From NCBI RefSeq assembly GCF_001649575.2, contig NC_051431.1:3557505-3621504 (forward strand): DNA of 64,000 nucleotides, read 5' to 3'. Source of the DNA: Kryptolebias marmoratus (taxonomy: Eukaryota; Chordata; Actinopteri; Cyprinodontiformes; Rivulidae). The translations under genes and the position numbers were made by a program. This document shows positions 10,086-21,480 of this stretch, one piece after another (within the stretch, counting starts at the first letter, position 1; each line of letters opens with the position of its first letter). The notes below the pieces were generated by a model, which had not been told where the DNA came from, made no database searches, and was given only the letters and a program-made list of their open reading frames with translations.

Positions 10086-10804
10086 CAGTCCCTCCAGGAT
10101 TTCGCGGGCATTTTTTGTGATTGTTGCGGCTAAAATGCCTAATTTCTTGGGGCATTTTCCTAAAAGTTGCGATTTTTTTTTTACTGAAATCAATAAACAA
10201 CCATAAATTTTAATCTATAAACCAAAAATACTTCCTAGTTTTGTAAGATAATTACCAACAAACATTGACATTTTCAAAAGATGCTTTATTTGAGGACTTT
10301 GATAGCTTCTAAACTGACATTCATGACCATTTCTGGATTGTCCCTGGTCTGCAGCTCTCCTCACATGTTTTGCAGACACAAAGTGTTTGTCGATGCGTTT
10401 ATGTTCCATGATTACACTGCAGGACGTGCAAAACAGCTGCAGCTGGGGAGGAAACTGGTTTGCTGAAATCTTTGTGGGCAAATGTGAAGCATTAGCGCAC
10501 ATTTTGGCTTCGGTCGCTGCTCCTGCACGCTCCCGGCATTCTGATGTTACAGGAAGTGACGTCACGTGTCTTCTTCATGAGTTATTTGGGGTTATTTTGT
10601 ATTCCACGCTACACAAACACACAAAGAAGAGACTAGACTGCAGAAACCGTGGCGAATCACTTTAGAAACAATAAATATTGGGTTAAAGTTGCAGGAAAAT
10701 TTCAGTGTTTTGGGGAAAGTTGCAAAAAGTTGCGATTTTGCGGGGTTTGCTTGATTTTGCGTTAATAGTTGCGATCGCAACATCGCAATATCCTGGAGGG
10801 TTTG
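10086..10804 (-). mobile_element. hAT-like element with CGGBP1-type zinc finger, copy 1
   Basis: The termini CAGTCCCTCCAGGATTT (10086) and ATATCCTGGAGGGTTTG (ending 10804) are imperfect inverted repeats. The flanks AATAAT (10080-10085 and 10805-10810) are a perfect 6-base target duplication. A second full copy at 49819-50425 also has a perfect 6-base duplication. The interior encodes a zinc-finger N-terminus on the minus strand and no catalytic domain. Confidence 0.8.
10215..10565 (-). pseudogene. hAT transposase N-terminal region, BED/CGGBP1-like finger
   Basis: The minus-strand frame contains KMCANASHLPTKISANQF, then CTSCSVIMEHKR, then IDKHFVSAKHVRR. This is a CxxC...H(4)H-type finger in the arrangement of the BED-like finger of CGGBP1, a domesticated hAT-derived DNA-binding protein. 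The frame ends at 10215 after NYLTKLGSIFGL. The catalytic and dimerisation domains are absent, so this is the DNA-binding head of a transposase retained in a short element. An internal insertion or deletion may have removed residues before IDKH. Confidence 0.6.
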
Positions 10805-10810
10805 AATAAT

Positions 10811-12314
10811 AATATCATTATAGTGCAGTAGTTTTGTTTCAAGAACCAATTCATCAAACAGAAAACACAGAATAGCATCAGGTGTAGTGAGACGATTTCT
10901 CAGAGATCAGTTATTAGTTCCGTTTGTTGAGACGGAGAAACTAAAGAAAAAGTCCTTTAATGCTTCCCGTATGGATGGGATGAATAGTGGAGCTCGAGTC
11001 AAGCTGAGTTTATTTCGAAGTCAGTTTCCAGAAAAGCATCTGAGACAAAGAGCGTCACAAATAGTAAACAGATAAAAACAAGGACGGATGAGACGCAGAG
11101 AGCCGCCCAGCGAGCTGCCTCCCTGTGGGCAGTAGGGGGCAGATTGACTAATCCAACTCTGTAAAACTGTCAATAAATAAAAAAAACTATAGGTGTGAAT
11201 TGCTTTGAAGATCTACAAAAAGCTTTGTATAGAAAAAATAAAAGACAAAGACTAGTGCATCGCTCCTTCCAACAAAAGGGGTCAGAGTTTCTGTCTGGGG
11301 GAGGAGAAGCTTTTTGTGTGTGGAAGGAGCGAGGAAATGATACTGCAGCCCACTTGAGAAATAAATAAATGACACACTGCAAGCAAATGGATAAGGGAGA
11401 ACAAAAGGCAAGCCGCAGATGCTTTTGAGGGACAAGGCGTTGCACGGAGGGCAGTCAGTTAGACTCTTGGAGTGCTTCTCGGCACGCCTCAGTGGAAAGA
11501 GCTGCCGACTCAAAGTGCTTCATCGCCTTGACATTTTGTTATCGAGAGGGTGGAGGAGTTTGTCCATAATAACAGACCGCAAACATCGTTTTCTCCTCCA
11601 CTACCCTGAGTGAGACTGGTTCATGCCTCCTGGGGGGGGGGCGAGGGAAGGGAGGAGGGAGGGGGGTCTGGCTTTTCTCGGCACTCGCTTCATCACTTGA
11701 AGCGATTCTTCACCTCAACAACAAACACATTCAGTCCTGTCAGAGCAGATTATGGCCTCCGGTCAACTCCGTCTGACAGGTGCAGGAGGCTGAACGGCCT
11801 CTAAACCGATCAAAACCAGCTTAATCAACATAAACGTGCGGACAATTAGGCAATAATTCTCACAACCAATCAGGCTACGAGGGCCAAATGTGACAAAATG
11901 TCAACACGCGTAAGAAAACGAGCTGATGGCGCCTCCTAATTTTTGCTTTTCACATTAAGAGCACGTGACGTGACTGAAGATTTTTAATGTTCTGCAAAAA
12001 CGCAGCGAGGATGCCGAGAGCTGAATGACTGCTGACGTTTAACGAAGAGGCTGAAACTGAGTTGTGTGCTGGCTAAAAACGAAATAAAAGTAGCAAGACA
12101 CGAGCTTAAAGCTAAATGTAGCAAAAGGCTAGCTGGAACCTGAAGGACAGAAGAATGTTGTCATCGCTGTGTGCATCCAAACGACGATGAAATTTGTTTT
12201 CTGCATTCGACACGTCACACAGATGAGATGCACAAACAATTAAGCGCTCGAGGATCAGTTACGGATTAGATGTCTTCATCAAAGACAAATGGGCGTGTCA
12301 GGGAATCGAACCTG
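10811..12314. other. No recognised gene
   Basis: Unclassified. It contains a G-run with GGGAGGAGGGA-type purine-rich sequence at 11629-11670 and an AAAAGGCTAGCTGG motif at 12122-12136 related to 3541-3605. Near 12290-12318 the reverse strand reads GCAGGTTCGATTCCCTGAC, a box B-like tRNA-derived remnant just before the hAT element. Confidence 0.4.
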
Positions 12315-13096
12315 CGACTTATGGGACATCTGAAGCCAGGCTTCGAGGCGCGTACTGAGTAAAAAGGGGGCGTGTCCAATGAAGCCCCGCTTCGGAGCTT
12401 GTGTCATATTGAGCAAAATCACGTGATCAACAACAAACGAGGCCTCGCATTACATCTGCCATTGCTTCACTTTGCGTATCGTTTTTCAAAATAAAAGCGC
12501 TATGAACCCTGTTGTAGTAGGTGGTTTGGTAGCAGTTTTCATCAGCAGTGGTTGAAATGGAGCCGTCAAAAAAATATAAAAGCCTCTCATATCTGGGATA
12601 TACATATTTGTCATATTAAAAACCAGAACTGGAACTCCCAGGAAGAGATGATTTTAAACAAATTCTGTTTTTCAGGAAGCAAGTTTCAAGCTCAAAGTAT
12701 TCAGAGTCTGCCCCAACAATCACTTAATTCCCAATACACTAAAGTCCAACATATCTTCATTGTCAAATAAATCCATGACATAAAAGAAAACCCAACACAA
12801 CCACTGATGGTCGAGGATTAGATTGGCTACAAATCATTTGAATAATTAAAACATGATGATTAAATATGATTTAATTGATTCTCCTGTTACTCAACATGAG
12901 TTTGATGAAAACTTTGTGACAATATTGCATTTACAAGTCTTTGAAAGTATGATCCAACTGAGTGACGAAGCTGTTACAGTTTCACCAGCAGATGTCACTA
13001 GTGAGTGATGAATGAAGCATCGAGTAATGAACCTTTTTGCAAAGCAAAGTGTTGGAAAGCTTCATTGCTTCATGAGGCTTCATTTGCCCATCACTA
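12315..13096 (+). mobile_element. hAT-like element with BED-type transposase head, copy 1
   Basis: It is the same element as 37148-37887, in the opposite orientation. The right terminus GCCCATCACTA (ending 13096) matches the sister copy; the left terminus is degraded (ATGGGACATCTGAAGCC at 12321). No clear target duplication remains. It carries the start of a transposase frame at about 12550. Confidence 0.75.
12552..12770 (+). pseudogene. hAT transposase N-terminal remnant
   Basis: The frame contains ASHIWDIHICHIKNQNWN. The sister copy gives MKPSKERKTSYIWDIHIC, a lysine/arginine-rich start followed by an aromatic WD-type block as at the start of BED zinc-finger transposases. The frame here is shifted just after the original start (ATGGAGCCGTCAAA at 12557). 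No catalytic residues are present. Confidence 0.5.
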
Positions 13097-13169
13097 GTTC
13101 CCAACACTGATGACAAGATTGCAAAAGAAACGTACGGAAATCTAAAACAAACAAGTAAACAATCTAAAC

Positions 13170-13358
13170 CAGTGATGTCCAATCCTGGTCCTGGAGGGCC
13201 ACCATCCTTCATGTTCTACTTGTTCCTCTGCTCCAACACACCTGGTTTAAATCAATGGGTGATTAACAGGCTTCTGCAGAACATGAAGAGGTGATTTAAC
13301 CACTGAATCAGGTGTGTTGGAGCAGGGAAACAAGTAAAACCAGGATTGTAGACCCCTG
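13170..13358. mobile_element. Hairpin MITE, hAT type, with perfect TSD
   Basis: The ends CAGTGATGTCCAATCCTGG and GACCCCTG are inverted relative to each other, and the interior has the mirrored pair TGCTCCAACACACCTGG / AATCAGGTGTGTTGGAGCA. The flanks ATCTAAAC (13162-13169 and 13359-13366) are a perfect 8-base TSD, diagnostic of hAT. It is about 25 bases shorter than the copies at 19889 and 24966, through loss near the right end. Confidence 0.92.
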
Positions 13359-13366
13359 ATCTAAAC

Positions 13367-14032
13367 ACTCAATCAGCGTTCAGATAATTACATAGCAATA
13401 AACCGACGTCACAACCAAGTGTGTTTTTCTCACTTGAAGAGGAGTTCTGCCTCTCTGCAGCCTCGGCCACTTCAAGAACGTTTCATGCATTTTGTGAGTC
13501 AGTAATCCGGTTTTCTGTCAAAGTGGCTGAAAGTGCTGGGAGGGTCGGACTCCCTCTGCTTGCCTGGAATTAGGGGCTCCTTGCGCCATCATAGATTTAC
13601 CTCCAGCCTCCAGTCTTCGGGCCGGTTCGGGCTCATTCCTGCACCGCTCCAGGACAGCTTTGTCAGCTCTCAGAAGCAGTTTCTCAAAGTCGCCTTAGAC
13701 GGTCAGAGGCTGCGAGAGCGACACGTAAACAAACGGCACGTCGGGGATTTTTTTATTTCTGCGGTTCTCGTAGATCAAGAAGCTGATCTGCATATTTAGC
13801 GACCATATGTGCAGTGATTATATTTTTATTACAATAATTAACTCACATATCAGTTTATGCATAATAATGAAACTGTTATTGCACACTTCAGACAAAAATA
13901 CGGATAAATCGTTAAGTGGTTTCTAAATCATTAACTGCGAAGCGTCTGCAGACTGTGTCTTTGTTCTCCGAGGGGTGGTGTGATTTTAGGAAGGAGTAAT
14001 GAATATCTTTTCTTTGATCAACTTATTTCCCT
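13367..14032. other. No recognised feature
   Basis: Unclassified. An 88-codon frame at 13533-13799 has no motif. Confidence 0.4.
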
Positions 14033-14340
14033 TTAAAGGGATAGTTCAGACTTTATAAAGTAGGGTTTTGTGGAAAGGCTATGAACAATTGACATCTTAC
14101 CTGTCGTAGATAGCTCTTTGAATGGCTTCATTCTGACCGGTGCAACGAGCTGAAGGCTAGTCTGAGATCGCTTCTATCTTAAAACTCAAATTTTAAAAAA
14201 CAGTCATAGTGGTTTGTTTGAACGCCGTGTAAAGATTTATAAAGTATTAAATCAAACACTATTTCTCCGAACGGAAGCTGTTCAAAAAGCCATCTACAAC
14301 AGGTAATATATTGATTGTTCACAACCTTTCCACAGACCTA
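14033..14340. mobile_element. Palindromic MITE-like remnant with TTAA-type left end
   Basis: The left end reads TTTAAAGGGATAGTTCAGAC. Inside, TGTGGAAAGGCTATGAACAAT and ACATCTTACCTG are mirrored by CAGGTAATATATTGATTGTT and CAACCTTTCCACA at 14300-14334. The expected mirrored right terminus is missing. A TTAA target would suggest piggyBac or Kolobok, but only one side is preserved. Confidence 0.5.
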
Positions 14341-15217
14341 TGGCTTTATTATTATTTTAAAACTCTATTTATAGTTTCTTATTTATTTATTTATTTATTT
14401 ATTTAATCTTTGGTAAAATATGCTGAAAACCATCCAAGAGTTTATATTTTTAAATGAAAAAGTGACACAAAAACAAACAAAAGACTAGAAATAGTGAATA
14501 TTTTCATTCGTACATAGAATATAAAATAATAAAAAATTAATCTAAATCAATATATTTTAAGTTTCACAGACACTGACACTTCTTATATTTGTGTTTCACT
14601 GGTAAATCCTGCATCTCCAAGCTGTATTAATACGCTTCGATGCTTTAATGTCCAACAAACTTCCTGTTTTCTGTCAGGGAGCATCTTTGCCACCAAGTGT
14701 CACTGTTGCAGCGCTGTGCCACACATCATGTTTGTCTGCAAAGAATGGGAGAAAAGCAGCTGCCGGGCAGATCATCACTCTGTCTCTTACTGTAGCTTCC
14801 TTCCTCTCCTCCTCCTCCTCCTCCTCCTCCCGTAGCTCTGCATGCCCCAGAAACAAGGTAGTTCCATCTAATTGCTCTAATGGCGTCCTATCCTCATTAG
14901 ACTCTTGACCTTGGCTGTGCGTGATAAGAGTAGGTCAGCGTGGATTAAAAGTGCCCCCCCAGGTCTCTTTCTCTCTCCCAGTTACCAGTCAATATCTCAG
15001 AGTCAATTCACCCAGAAAAACCTCCAGTGTTTTGCCATTTTAGGCAGGGGAGCATTCGAGTTTTGTTTTTCCTCCCATCTTTCCCCTGTGGACACATCAA
15101 CTTTCACAGTTGCTCCTAAAAATAATAATATCTGCTTTTTTTTTTTACCTTCCATTACCCATTGCAGTCAAAAATCCCAGATATTCATTTATATTATTTA
15201 CTGAACTGGACAATTTA
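14341..15217. other. No gene; AT-rich with simple repeats
   Basis: It contains (TTTA)n at 14381-14405 and (CTC)n at 14805-14831. The rest is unclassified. Confidence 0.5.
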
Positions 15218-15300
15218 GGAGTGAAAGGCCTAATATTCCTTGAAGGAATGCATACTGATAGAGTTTCAGACTCTGATCATCTTATGCTGAGAAATGATGG
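15218..15300 (+). repeat. Family A terminal fragment
   Basis: AAAGGCCTAATATTCC followed by TTGAAGGAATGCATACTGAT is the palindromic terminus of family A. The rest of the unit is absent or too diverged to see. Confidence 0.7.
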
Positions 15301-18300
15301 AATCGTAGCCCTTTTTTCGTTGAACCTTGGAAACAGTGACATGCAGAATCTCATACTGGCAGTCAGATTGTTTTTATTTTCCAAGTCAGGAAAAAAATCC
15401 TCTGCCTCTTGATTTTGGACAGGGGAAATAAATCAGAACATAAAGACACTTGATGCTCGCACAGACGCTGCTTCGAGTACCGCAGGAAGCAGGATAGAAG
15501 ATGTTGCTTCTGACTGAATTGATAAAAACAAAGATATTTGGGTTTCTGTAATAAGATAGGCCATATAATAAAAGCATGCAAGAGAGTGGCGGCAGAAAAA
15601 AACCCCTCCAAGTGCTCAATGTAATGATCTCTCGCTGTGGGGTATAATATTCACACCTCCTCCGGTTCGTACCTCATCTCGGCTCTAACAGAGCGTATGT
15701 TTGAGGGGGTGGAGGACAGCGCATCCAAATCTGCAGCAAAAGACAGAAATAGTCAGAAAAGGGTGAGTTATACCCCTCAAGACACGATGTAACAACTACA
15801 TGAAAAAGACTGCACTCGAGTATCTCTGCGGGCAAAAGCAGCACAATAATGTGGTTCCATGAGGCTGTTGTTAGGCTCCTGCCCACCTATGAAATTACAC
15901 TTAGCCCAGCTGAGCTCTCTGGGGGAAAAAAAAGAAAAAAAAACTATTTTTTTATTCTGCTTCACTCTCACTGTACCTTTCAGCTGTGTGCCACTCTGGA
16001 AGTGTCTGTATTAGATGATCAGAGAGTCAGTGTCATGTTTATATGTAGAGAGGAACAAAGGCAGAGACGCGCCAAATGCACCAAGCTGCACTGCATCAAA
16101 AGACAACACTTTCTGTGTCTCAGTCCCTCAGAAACAGAGTGGCCTGCTATTCTTCCTGTTTGCAAAAGACCTGAGTGCTTTGAGGCTCGTGGTAAACAAG
16201 TGTTAATATGCTACCTCTGCGAGAAACCCGGGCTTAATGAAGGATTTACTTCCTATAACCAGAGCTGACGAGGGACTGGATGATTAAGAAGAGTACTTGT
16301 GGCCTCCAGCTATCATTATGTTATGGCTGACCCTTTTCTTCTAGCAGCAAATGTTTTTTAAACTCAGCATTAATTAATATGCTGCAAGCTGCAGTCACTC
16401 TGTGAAGTCATCGTGGAGGAAAGACAAGAACGTGAAATAAATGCTCTCAACAATTTGGAAAAAAGTCAAATGTAATCTTCCCCGTTCCTGTTTTTCCACT
16501 ACATCCCTTCTGCTTCGTGTTCTTTTCTTTACCTCTCCTTGTTCGATTTCATTTCATAAAATGTAAAGCAGTACCAGATAATTAGATTAAAGTTGAATAT
16601 TATAGCATTTTACTATTTACCACGACGACATTATATTGGAACAGTATATAAAACTGGAAAAAAAAAGATAACAAAAGAGATAAAAAGTTATTTTCTTTAA
16701 TAATAGAGTAAGGATATGATTGTAGGCAGGAATGAACTTTTGTAACTACATATCAGCCAAGTTAAAGAAGCAGCAGAAGAAATATTTGCATCTGAATATC
16801 TCTTTTGCATCGGCCCCGTCTGCCGTCTCGGTGCGCTCATGTAATTTGAAAGTGTTGGATTCCTGAATATTTTTCTGCAGCCGTGTCTATGGAAAACACA
16901 TTAATGCTGTATTCTCAATCTCAGTGCTCCATCTTTATTCGTGTTACTTACCGCATGCCTCGTGATAATTCAGTGAAGAGGAAATTCGGGGTCTGATTCT
17001 GGTAATTAGCCGGGTTTTCGATGGCTCGATCAGCTGCTGCTGGATGTAAACAACTTTCCTTTTGGCTTGGCGACTCGTGGCGACAGATGTTAGCGTGGCA
17101 GAAGCACCAGAGGAGATCATCCAGGCAGCACAACATCCAAACCAGTCTTTCACAAACTAGCTTCAAGTGTGTCTCAATTAGATACCAAACATGACCCACA
17201 GTAAGTGAAATATTTGCGAGTAGTCAGCATCTTGCCTGCATTAGACAGCAGTCAGAGCCATCTCCACTTGGAAAATCATGCAAGAATAATTAAATGCAAG
17301 TGTCATGCAGTCAAGCTAACATTTACAAGCAGTAAAGCTAACAGCTATAGGATACAAAATAGCTAAAAATTAAACAACTGTGCCATGCAAAATACACAAA
17401 GTGTAAAAATACTTAATGTAGTACTTGCTTGAACTGCAAAAACTAATTGTTTGAGTTGTTTAGGTGGCAGAAATTTGCTCCTGAATGGGCCCTGGACTTG
17501 TTAGCTTGACTTCTCCATGAGGATCTGATTCTCCAAACTAAGATCACTCTGACCCTTGTCTACTGCAGGTAAGATACTAACTTCTCGTAACCCCAAGTTT
17601 AAAAAAAGAAACAACGAACAAACAAAAACATAAACGTCTTTGTCCTTGTGCAAAGAGTCAATACTCGAATTGTATGATACTTTATGTATATTAGATTTAA
17701 TTTGCATCAGTGTTGTTTTTGTTTAACTCTTAATTCCTTTTTTTATTTTGGGAGACATCTGGGATTGAAGCAAAATGCTTGAACAAACAAAAGAAATGCC
17801 GCCTCATCTCATTATATCAAATCAACAGGGAGCGTAACTGTCGCACTAAATTACATCGCGGCAAAAATGACATAATAAAGTCCCCAAAGAAATAATAATA
17901 AAAAAGAAATTATCCCTGCCATCGCACTGTATCAGTGGAGGAGTAAATCAGTTTGCACAATGGTTTATTGCAACAAACCATGAAGGAAGATGATATCCTC
18001 GCTCACAGAAAATCAATTTTAGTTGAAAAATATGGAACTGAAGGATACTTTCTTTGGGGACATGCTCCATCCCTCGTGCTTTCTGTTTCAATCTCTCTTC
18101 CTGCCGGAGTCTGACTCATTTGCCATGAGAAGTGTTATGCCTTTTCTCCCTTTTGATCTCACCCAATTTGCAGCGGAGACATTTTCGATCATGCAGGAAG
18201 GAGAATTCATGACAATTATCACACCTCTCACATTTTTAGAGGTCAATGCGAGGCCATTTAAAAGTGCTTTATCACAATTCAGTCCCATGTGAATAAAAAG

Positions 18301-19077
18301 GCATGAATAAATAAAATCCTTCTCACCTGCTCCTGCAGGGTGCACCTTTTGATTCCTTGCAGAAAGGTGGAATATTAATATTGCGGGAAACAAGTAAACA
18401 AGCCCTGAAAAACAGGGAGGGAGGAAGAAAAGCCCTCGCCGCTCGATCACAGCAAAGTCTCTGTGAAGGTCTGAGGGTTGCTGTGTGAACGTTCGGGGCT
18501 TGGATGTGTGTGTAAAGGTGGGAGATGGACAAACCCAGGGGTCCGTTTATCTAAGCTGACAGAAACAATTTACAGCACTGCCAAATAGGGAGCGAGAGGC
18601 CCTCACATGCAGAGAGAACCAGAGGGGAACCAGACAGAGGCAGAAACAGGGAGGTAAGAAAGAGCTGCTGCTTAGAACAAGAAATGGAACAAAATTTGCT
18701 GCTGCCATTTTTTTTTAACCTTGACAACTCGGCTCACCCATCCTCTTATTGTTAAGATAATTTGGTTTATGTTTGCCTGTCTTTACCAAAACCTAACAGG
18801 AAGATTAAAAGACATCCACAGTGAGATGAGTTTGAGCCCTTTGATAAAAATGAAACTGTGAGTAAGGCAGAGAATAAAGATCTCATTACATCACAGTAAT
18901 GTTGAGCAATTCTTCTCCAGTTAACTGAAAATTAATGATTGAGACTAGTTGAGTGAAACGCAGCTGCTCGTGATTAGAATCAGGTGTATCAAATTTACCA
19001 CTTATTATTGCCCTCCATTGAACAGGCAAAGGGTGTGTGATAATGTTTTTGCTCATGTCTATGTGTGTATGTGTATC
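15301..19077. other. Repeat-poor block, no gene recognised
   Basis: Over 3.7 kb without a repeat terminus I recognise, unlike the flanks. Open frames such as 15849-16268 and 18088-18450 show no domain. AT-rich homeodomain-like sequence (CATTAATTAATATGC at 16368) lies within it. It may be old unique intergenic or intronic DNA with conserved non-coding elements; this is inference. Confidence 0.4.
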
Positions 19078-19880
19078 TTTTAGCAAAATATCTCATGAAC
19101 CAGCGGATGAATTTTAATTAAAGTCTCGGAAAGTGATCGTTGGATTGTTGCATGCTTATCAGGAGGTGGGACCCAAAACAGTTGAAAAACATAATAGGCT
19201 CAGATGGATATCAGCTGCATTTTCTTTAAATTTGTGCACAGAGTAACCACACCAACAACACCCAACTGAACAATGAGAGACACACAACTTAAATAGAAGT
19301 GCAACTAAATTGGGAGAAACCACTGTAAGGGAAACCCAACTGCAAAATGATAACCAAACAAGAATGTTTACATTAAATGAACAGCTAATAAAATAATACA
19401 TTATGTACAATTCAATGAAATCAGAACAAACTTTCATTCAATCCCAACAAACACTCAAAACTCAACATAGAAACGCCACAATGTGAAACAAAAACCCCTT
19501 CCATTCCCTGATGGTGCAGTCCCAGAACCATTTACTGTGCATACTAAAACTACTAACACTCTGATGTAAATCTTCATGCTATGCAATTATAGTTCAAAAC
19601 CAATCAAATTAAATACTGAAAAATTAAATCTATCTTTTCACTGAAACCCAGAAGCCACACCCCAAACAAAACTACTAGACTCAAAATAAACGGAACTACA
19701 CACCCAAATACTATGCCTAACTGTTGTCTTTCATTAACCAATATAAATAAAATATAAATGTAACAATGACCATTGTTACATAGATGCACATCTGCAACTG
19801 ATTAACCTTTGGAGTCAACCCTATTCAAGATGACCACCACAGCCAACTGACAATAAAACAACAACACAAAAATAGACGTA
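19078..19880 (-). repeat. Family A repeat, split by an unclassified insertion
   Basis: The left part, 19078-19155, has AGCAAAATATCTCATGAACC and AAGTGATCGTTGGATTG. The right part from 19789 has CATCTGCAACTGATTAACC and CAAGATGACCACCACAGCC. Together they form the normal order of a reverse copy. Confidence 0.75.
19156..19788. mobile_element. Unclassified ~630-base insertion in family A
   Basis: This segment separates the two halves of a family A copy. It starts near TATCAGGAGGTGGGACCC and ends near CATTGTTACATAG. I found no other copy in the window, no clear inverted termini and no recognisable protein. It could be an LTR-type or other mobile insert. Confidence 0.45.
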
Positions 19881-19888
19881 CTCTAAGT

Positions 19889-20102
19889 CAGGGGTCTCCA
19901 ATCCTGGTCCTCGAGTGCCACTATCCTGCAGGTTTTACTTGTTTCTCTGCTCCAACACACCTGATTTGAATCAATGGGTGATTTACAGGCTTCTGCAGAA
20001 CATGAAGAGGTGATTTAACCTCTGAATCAGGTGTGTTGGAGCAGAGAAACAAGGAAAACATGCAGGATAGTGGCCCTCGAGGACCAGGATTGCCCACCTC
20101 TG
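19889..20102. mobile_element. Hairpin MITE, hAT type (214 bases)
   Basis: The termini CAGGGGTCTCCAATCCTGG and CCAGGATTGCCCACCTCTG are inverted repeats. The left target duplication is CTCTAAGT (19881-19888). The right one is split by a later Harbinger-like insertion into CTCTAA (20103-20108) and TAAGT (20715-20719); removing the insertion and its duplicated TAA restores CTCTAAGT exactly. Confidence 0.95.
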
Positions 20103-20108
20103 CTCTAA

Positions 20109-20714
20109 TGCCCCTTTTCTACCGGCTCTAAAGGTCCCGGCTCCACTCTACTCCGCTTGCTTTGCGTGCGTTTCCACCAGCATTTTTTCAAGGCTGGCCC
20201 TGCTTTTTTGGTCCCTGCTTCGGAGTAGGGCCAGCCGGGCCAGCCCTGCCTTGGTGGGCGGCGCAAGCTTAGCTCCTGTTCACTCATTGGTCGTGGGTGT
20301 GACCAGATGCAAGCATAAAGAGCGAAGGTAGGAATATAAACAACAGCGTTAGCTTACCCTGCAACGTTTAGCCATCTGTCCCCCAGCTGAAGGCGCTGTA
20401 AAGCCTGAAATCTCCGGCGGATAACAGCTGTCCTACTCCGTGCAACAATCGCGGCATCCGGAGCGTTTCTTCCACTGCGCCTCTCTTCCTGAAGTCTCAG
20501 GAGAATCCCCATAAGTTTAAAAAACAGCAACAACACAGGGCCAACGTTGTTTACACAAATAACGCTAAGTTTCGGGCGCGGCCCCGCCCCCCGCAATACG
20601 AGGAGACGTTCCTCTGCTACCGACCAAACTGGCCGGTGTGAACGCGATGCATTCTTTATAGAGCCGAGCCGAGTAGAGCCGGACTTCTGAATTAGAGCCC
20701 GTGTAAAAGGGGCA
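20109..20714 (-). mobile_element. Harbinger-like internally deleted element, copy 2
   Basis: The termini TGCCCCTTTTCTACCGGCTC and GTGTAAAAGGGGCA are inverted. The flanks TAA (20106-20108 and 20715-20717) form the three-base TWA duplication of PIF/Harbinger. It is inserted in the right target duplication of the hairpin MITE. Confidence 0.9.
20358..20550 (-). pseudogene. First-exon remnant of Harbinger-type gene, copy 2
   Basis: It reads NNVGPVLLLFFKLMGILLR, then LQEERRSGRNAPDAA and an arginine-rich end, and stops at a GTAAGC donor (reverse of 20352-20357) as in copy 1. A short deletion has removed the ATG found in the other two copies. No catalytic part is present. Confidence 0.5.
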
Positions 20715-20724
20715 TAAGTGCTGC

Positions 20725-21005
20725 CCAGTCAACCCTGTTTGTCTGTTAGCAAAATATCTCACGAACCACTGGATGGGTTTTTATGAAACTTTCTGAAAGT
20801 AATCACTGGATGCACATCTACAAGCGATAAACCTTCGGAGGTAATACAATTCAAGATGGCCACTATAGGTAACTGATATTAGCCAACGCACCTCAGTCAG
20901 TATGACTGATACTGAGCTTAAATCTGATGTGGTCGTAGCTGACAGTCTTTAACACGACTCATTCTGAGAGACAACACATCTCGCAATATCACATAAGATC
21001 CTGCA
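20725..21005 (-). repeat. Family A repeat
   Basis: A reverse copy with GTCTGTTAGCAAAATATCTC, CACTGGATGCACATCTACAA, TTCAAGATGGCCACTATAGG and AATCTGATGTGGTCGTAGC in order. The terminus with the palindrome is not preserved. Confidence 0.8.
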
Positions 21006-21427
21006 TGTTGTTATTTTCAAGGTTTAGCTTGAATTTTTCTAAAAAAAATTCTAAATAGGGCTCTAAAAATAAACAACTATCGCTATTAAAAATATTGCAC
21101 AAAGCAAAATCACCAATTGTGCACCAAAACAACCGGCCTTTCAAAGAACACATTTCAGCAGGAGGAGTCGTCGCCTCTCCAAACAGCTTCTGATAAAATT
21201 ACATCCAGTAATCAGCAAAACAGACAAGCTGCATAAAAATGAGAACCCGAGCTCCGAATGCCCTCAGACAGAAGGCCAAAGACGCTTCACAGAATAATGA
21301 GCCAAAAGTATATGATGTATCGCAGCAGATGCTGGCATTATATAAACAATTACCACCACAACTGGTAGAAACAACAGCCAAGTTTACAATGTCAGCTTCT
21401 CTCATATCCACTGAAAAGTCGCTAACG

Positions 21428-21480
<53 letters not shown>

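Noticed and set aside
12288..12320. tRNA gene from the GGTTCGATTCC motif on the minus strand
   Set aside because: Only a box B-like piece is present. There is no acceptor stem or box A at the right distance; it is a tRNA-derived remnant cut by a hAT.
19889..20102. MicroRNA-like hairpin
   Set aside because: The hairpin is explained by the terminal inverted repeats of a hAT-type MITE found in several places.
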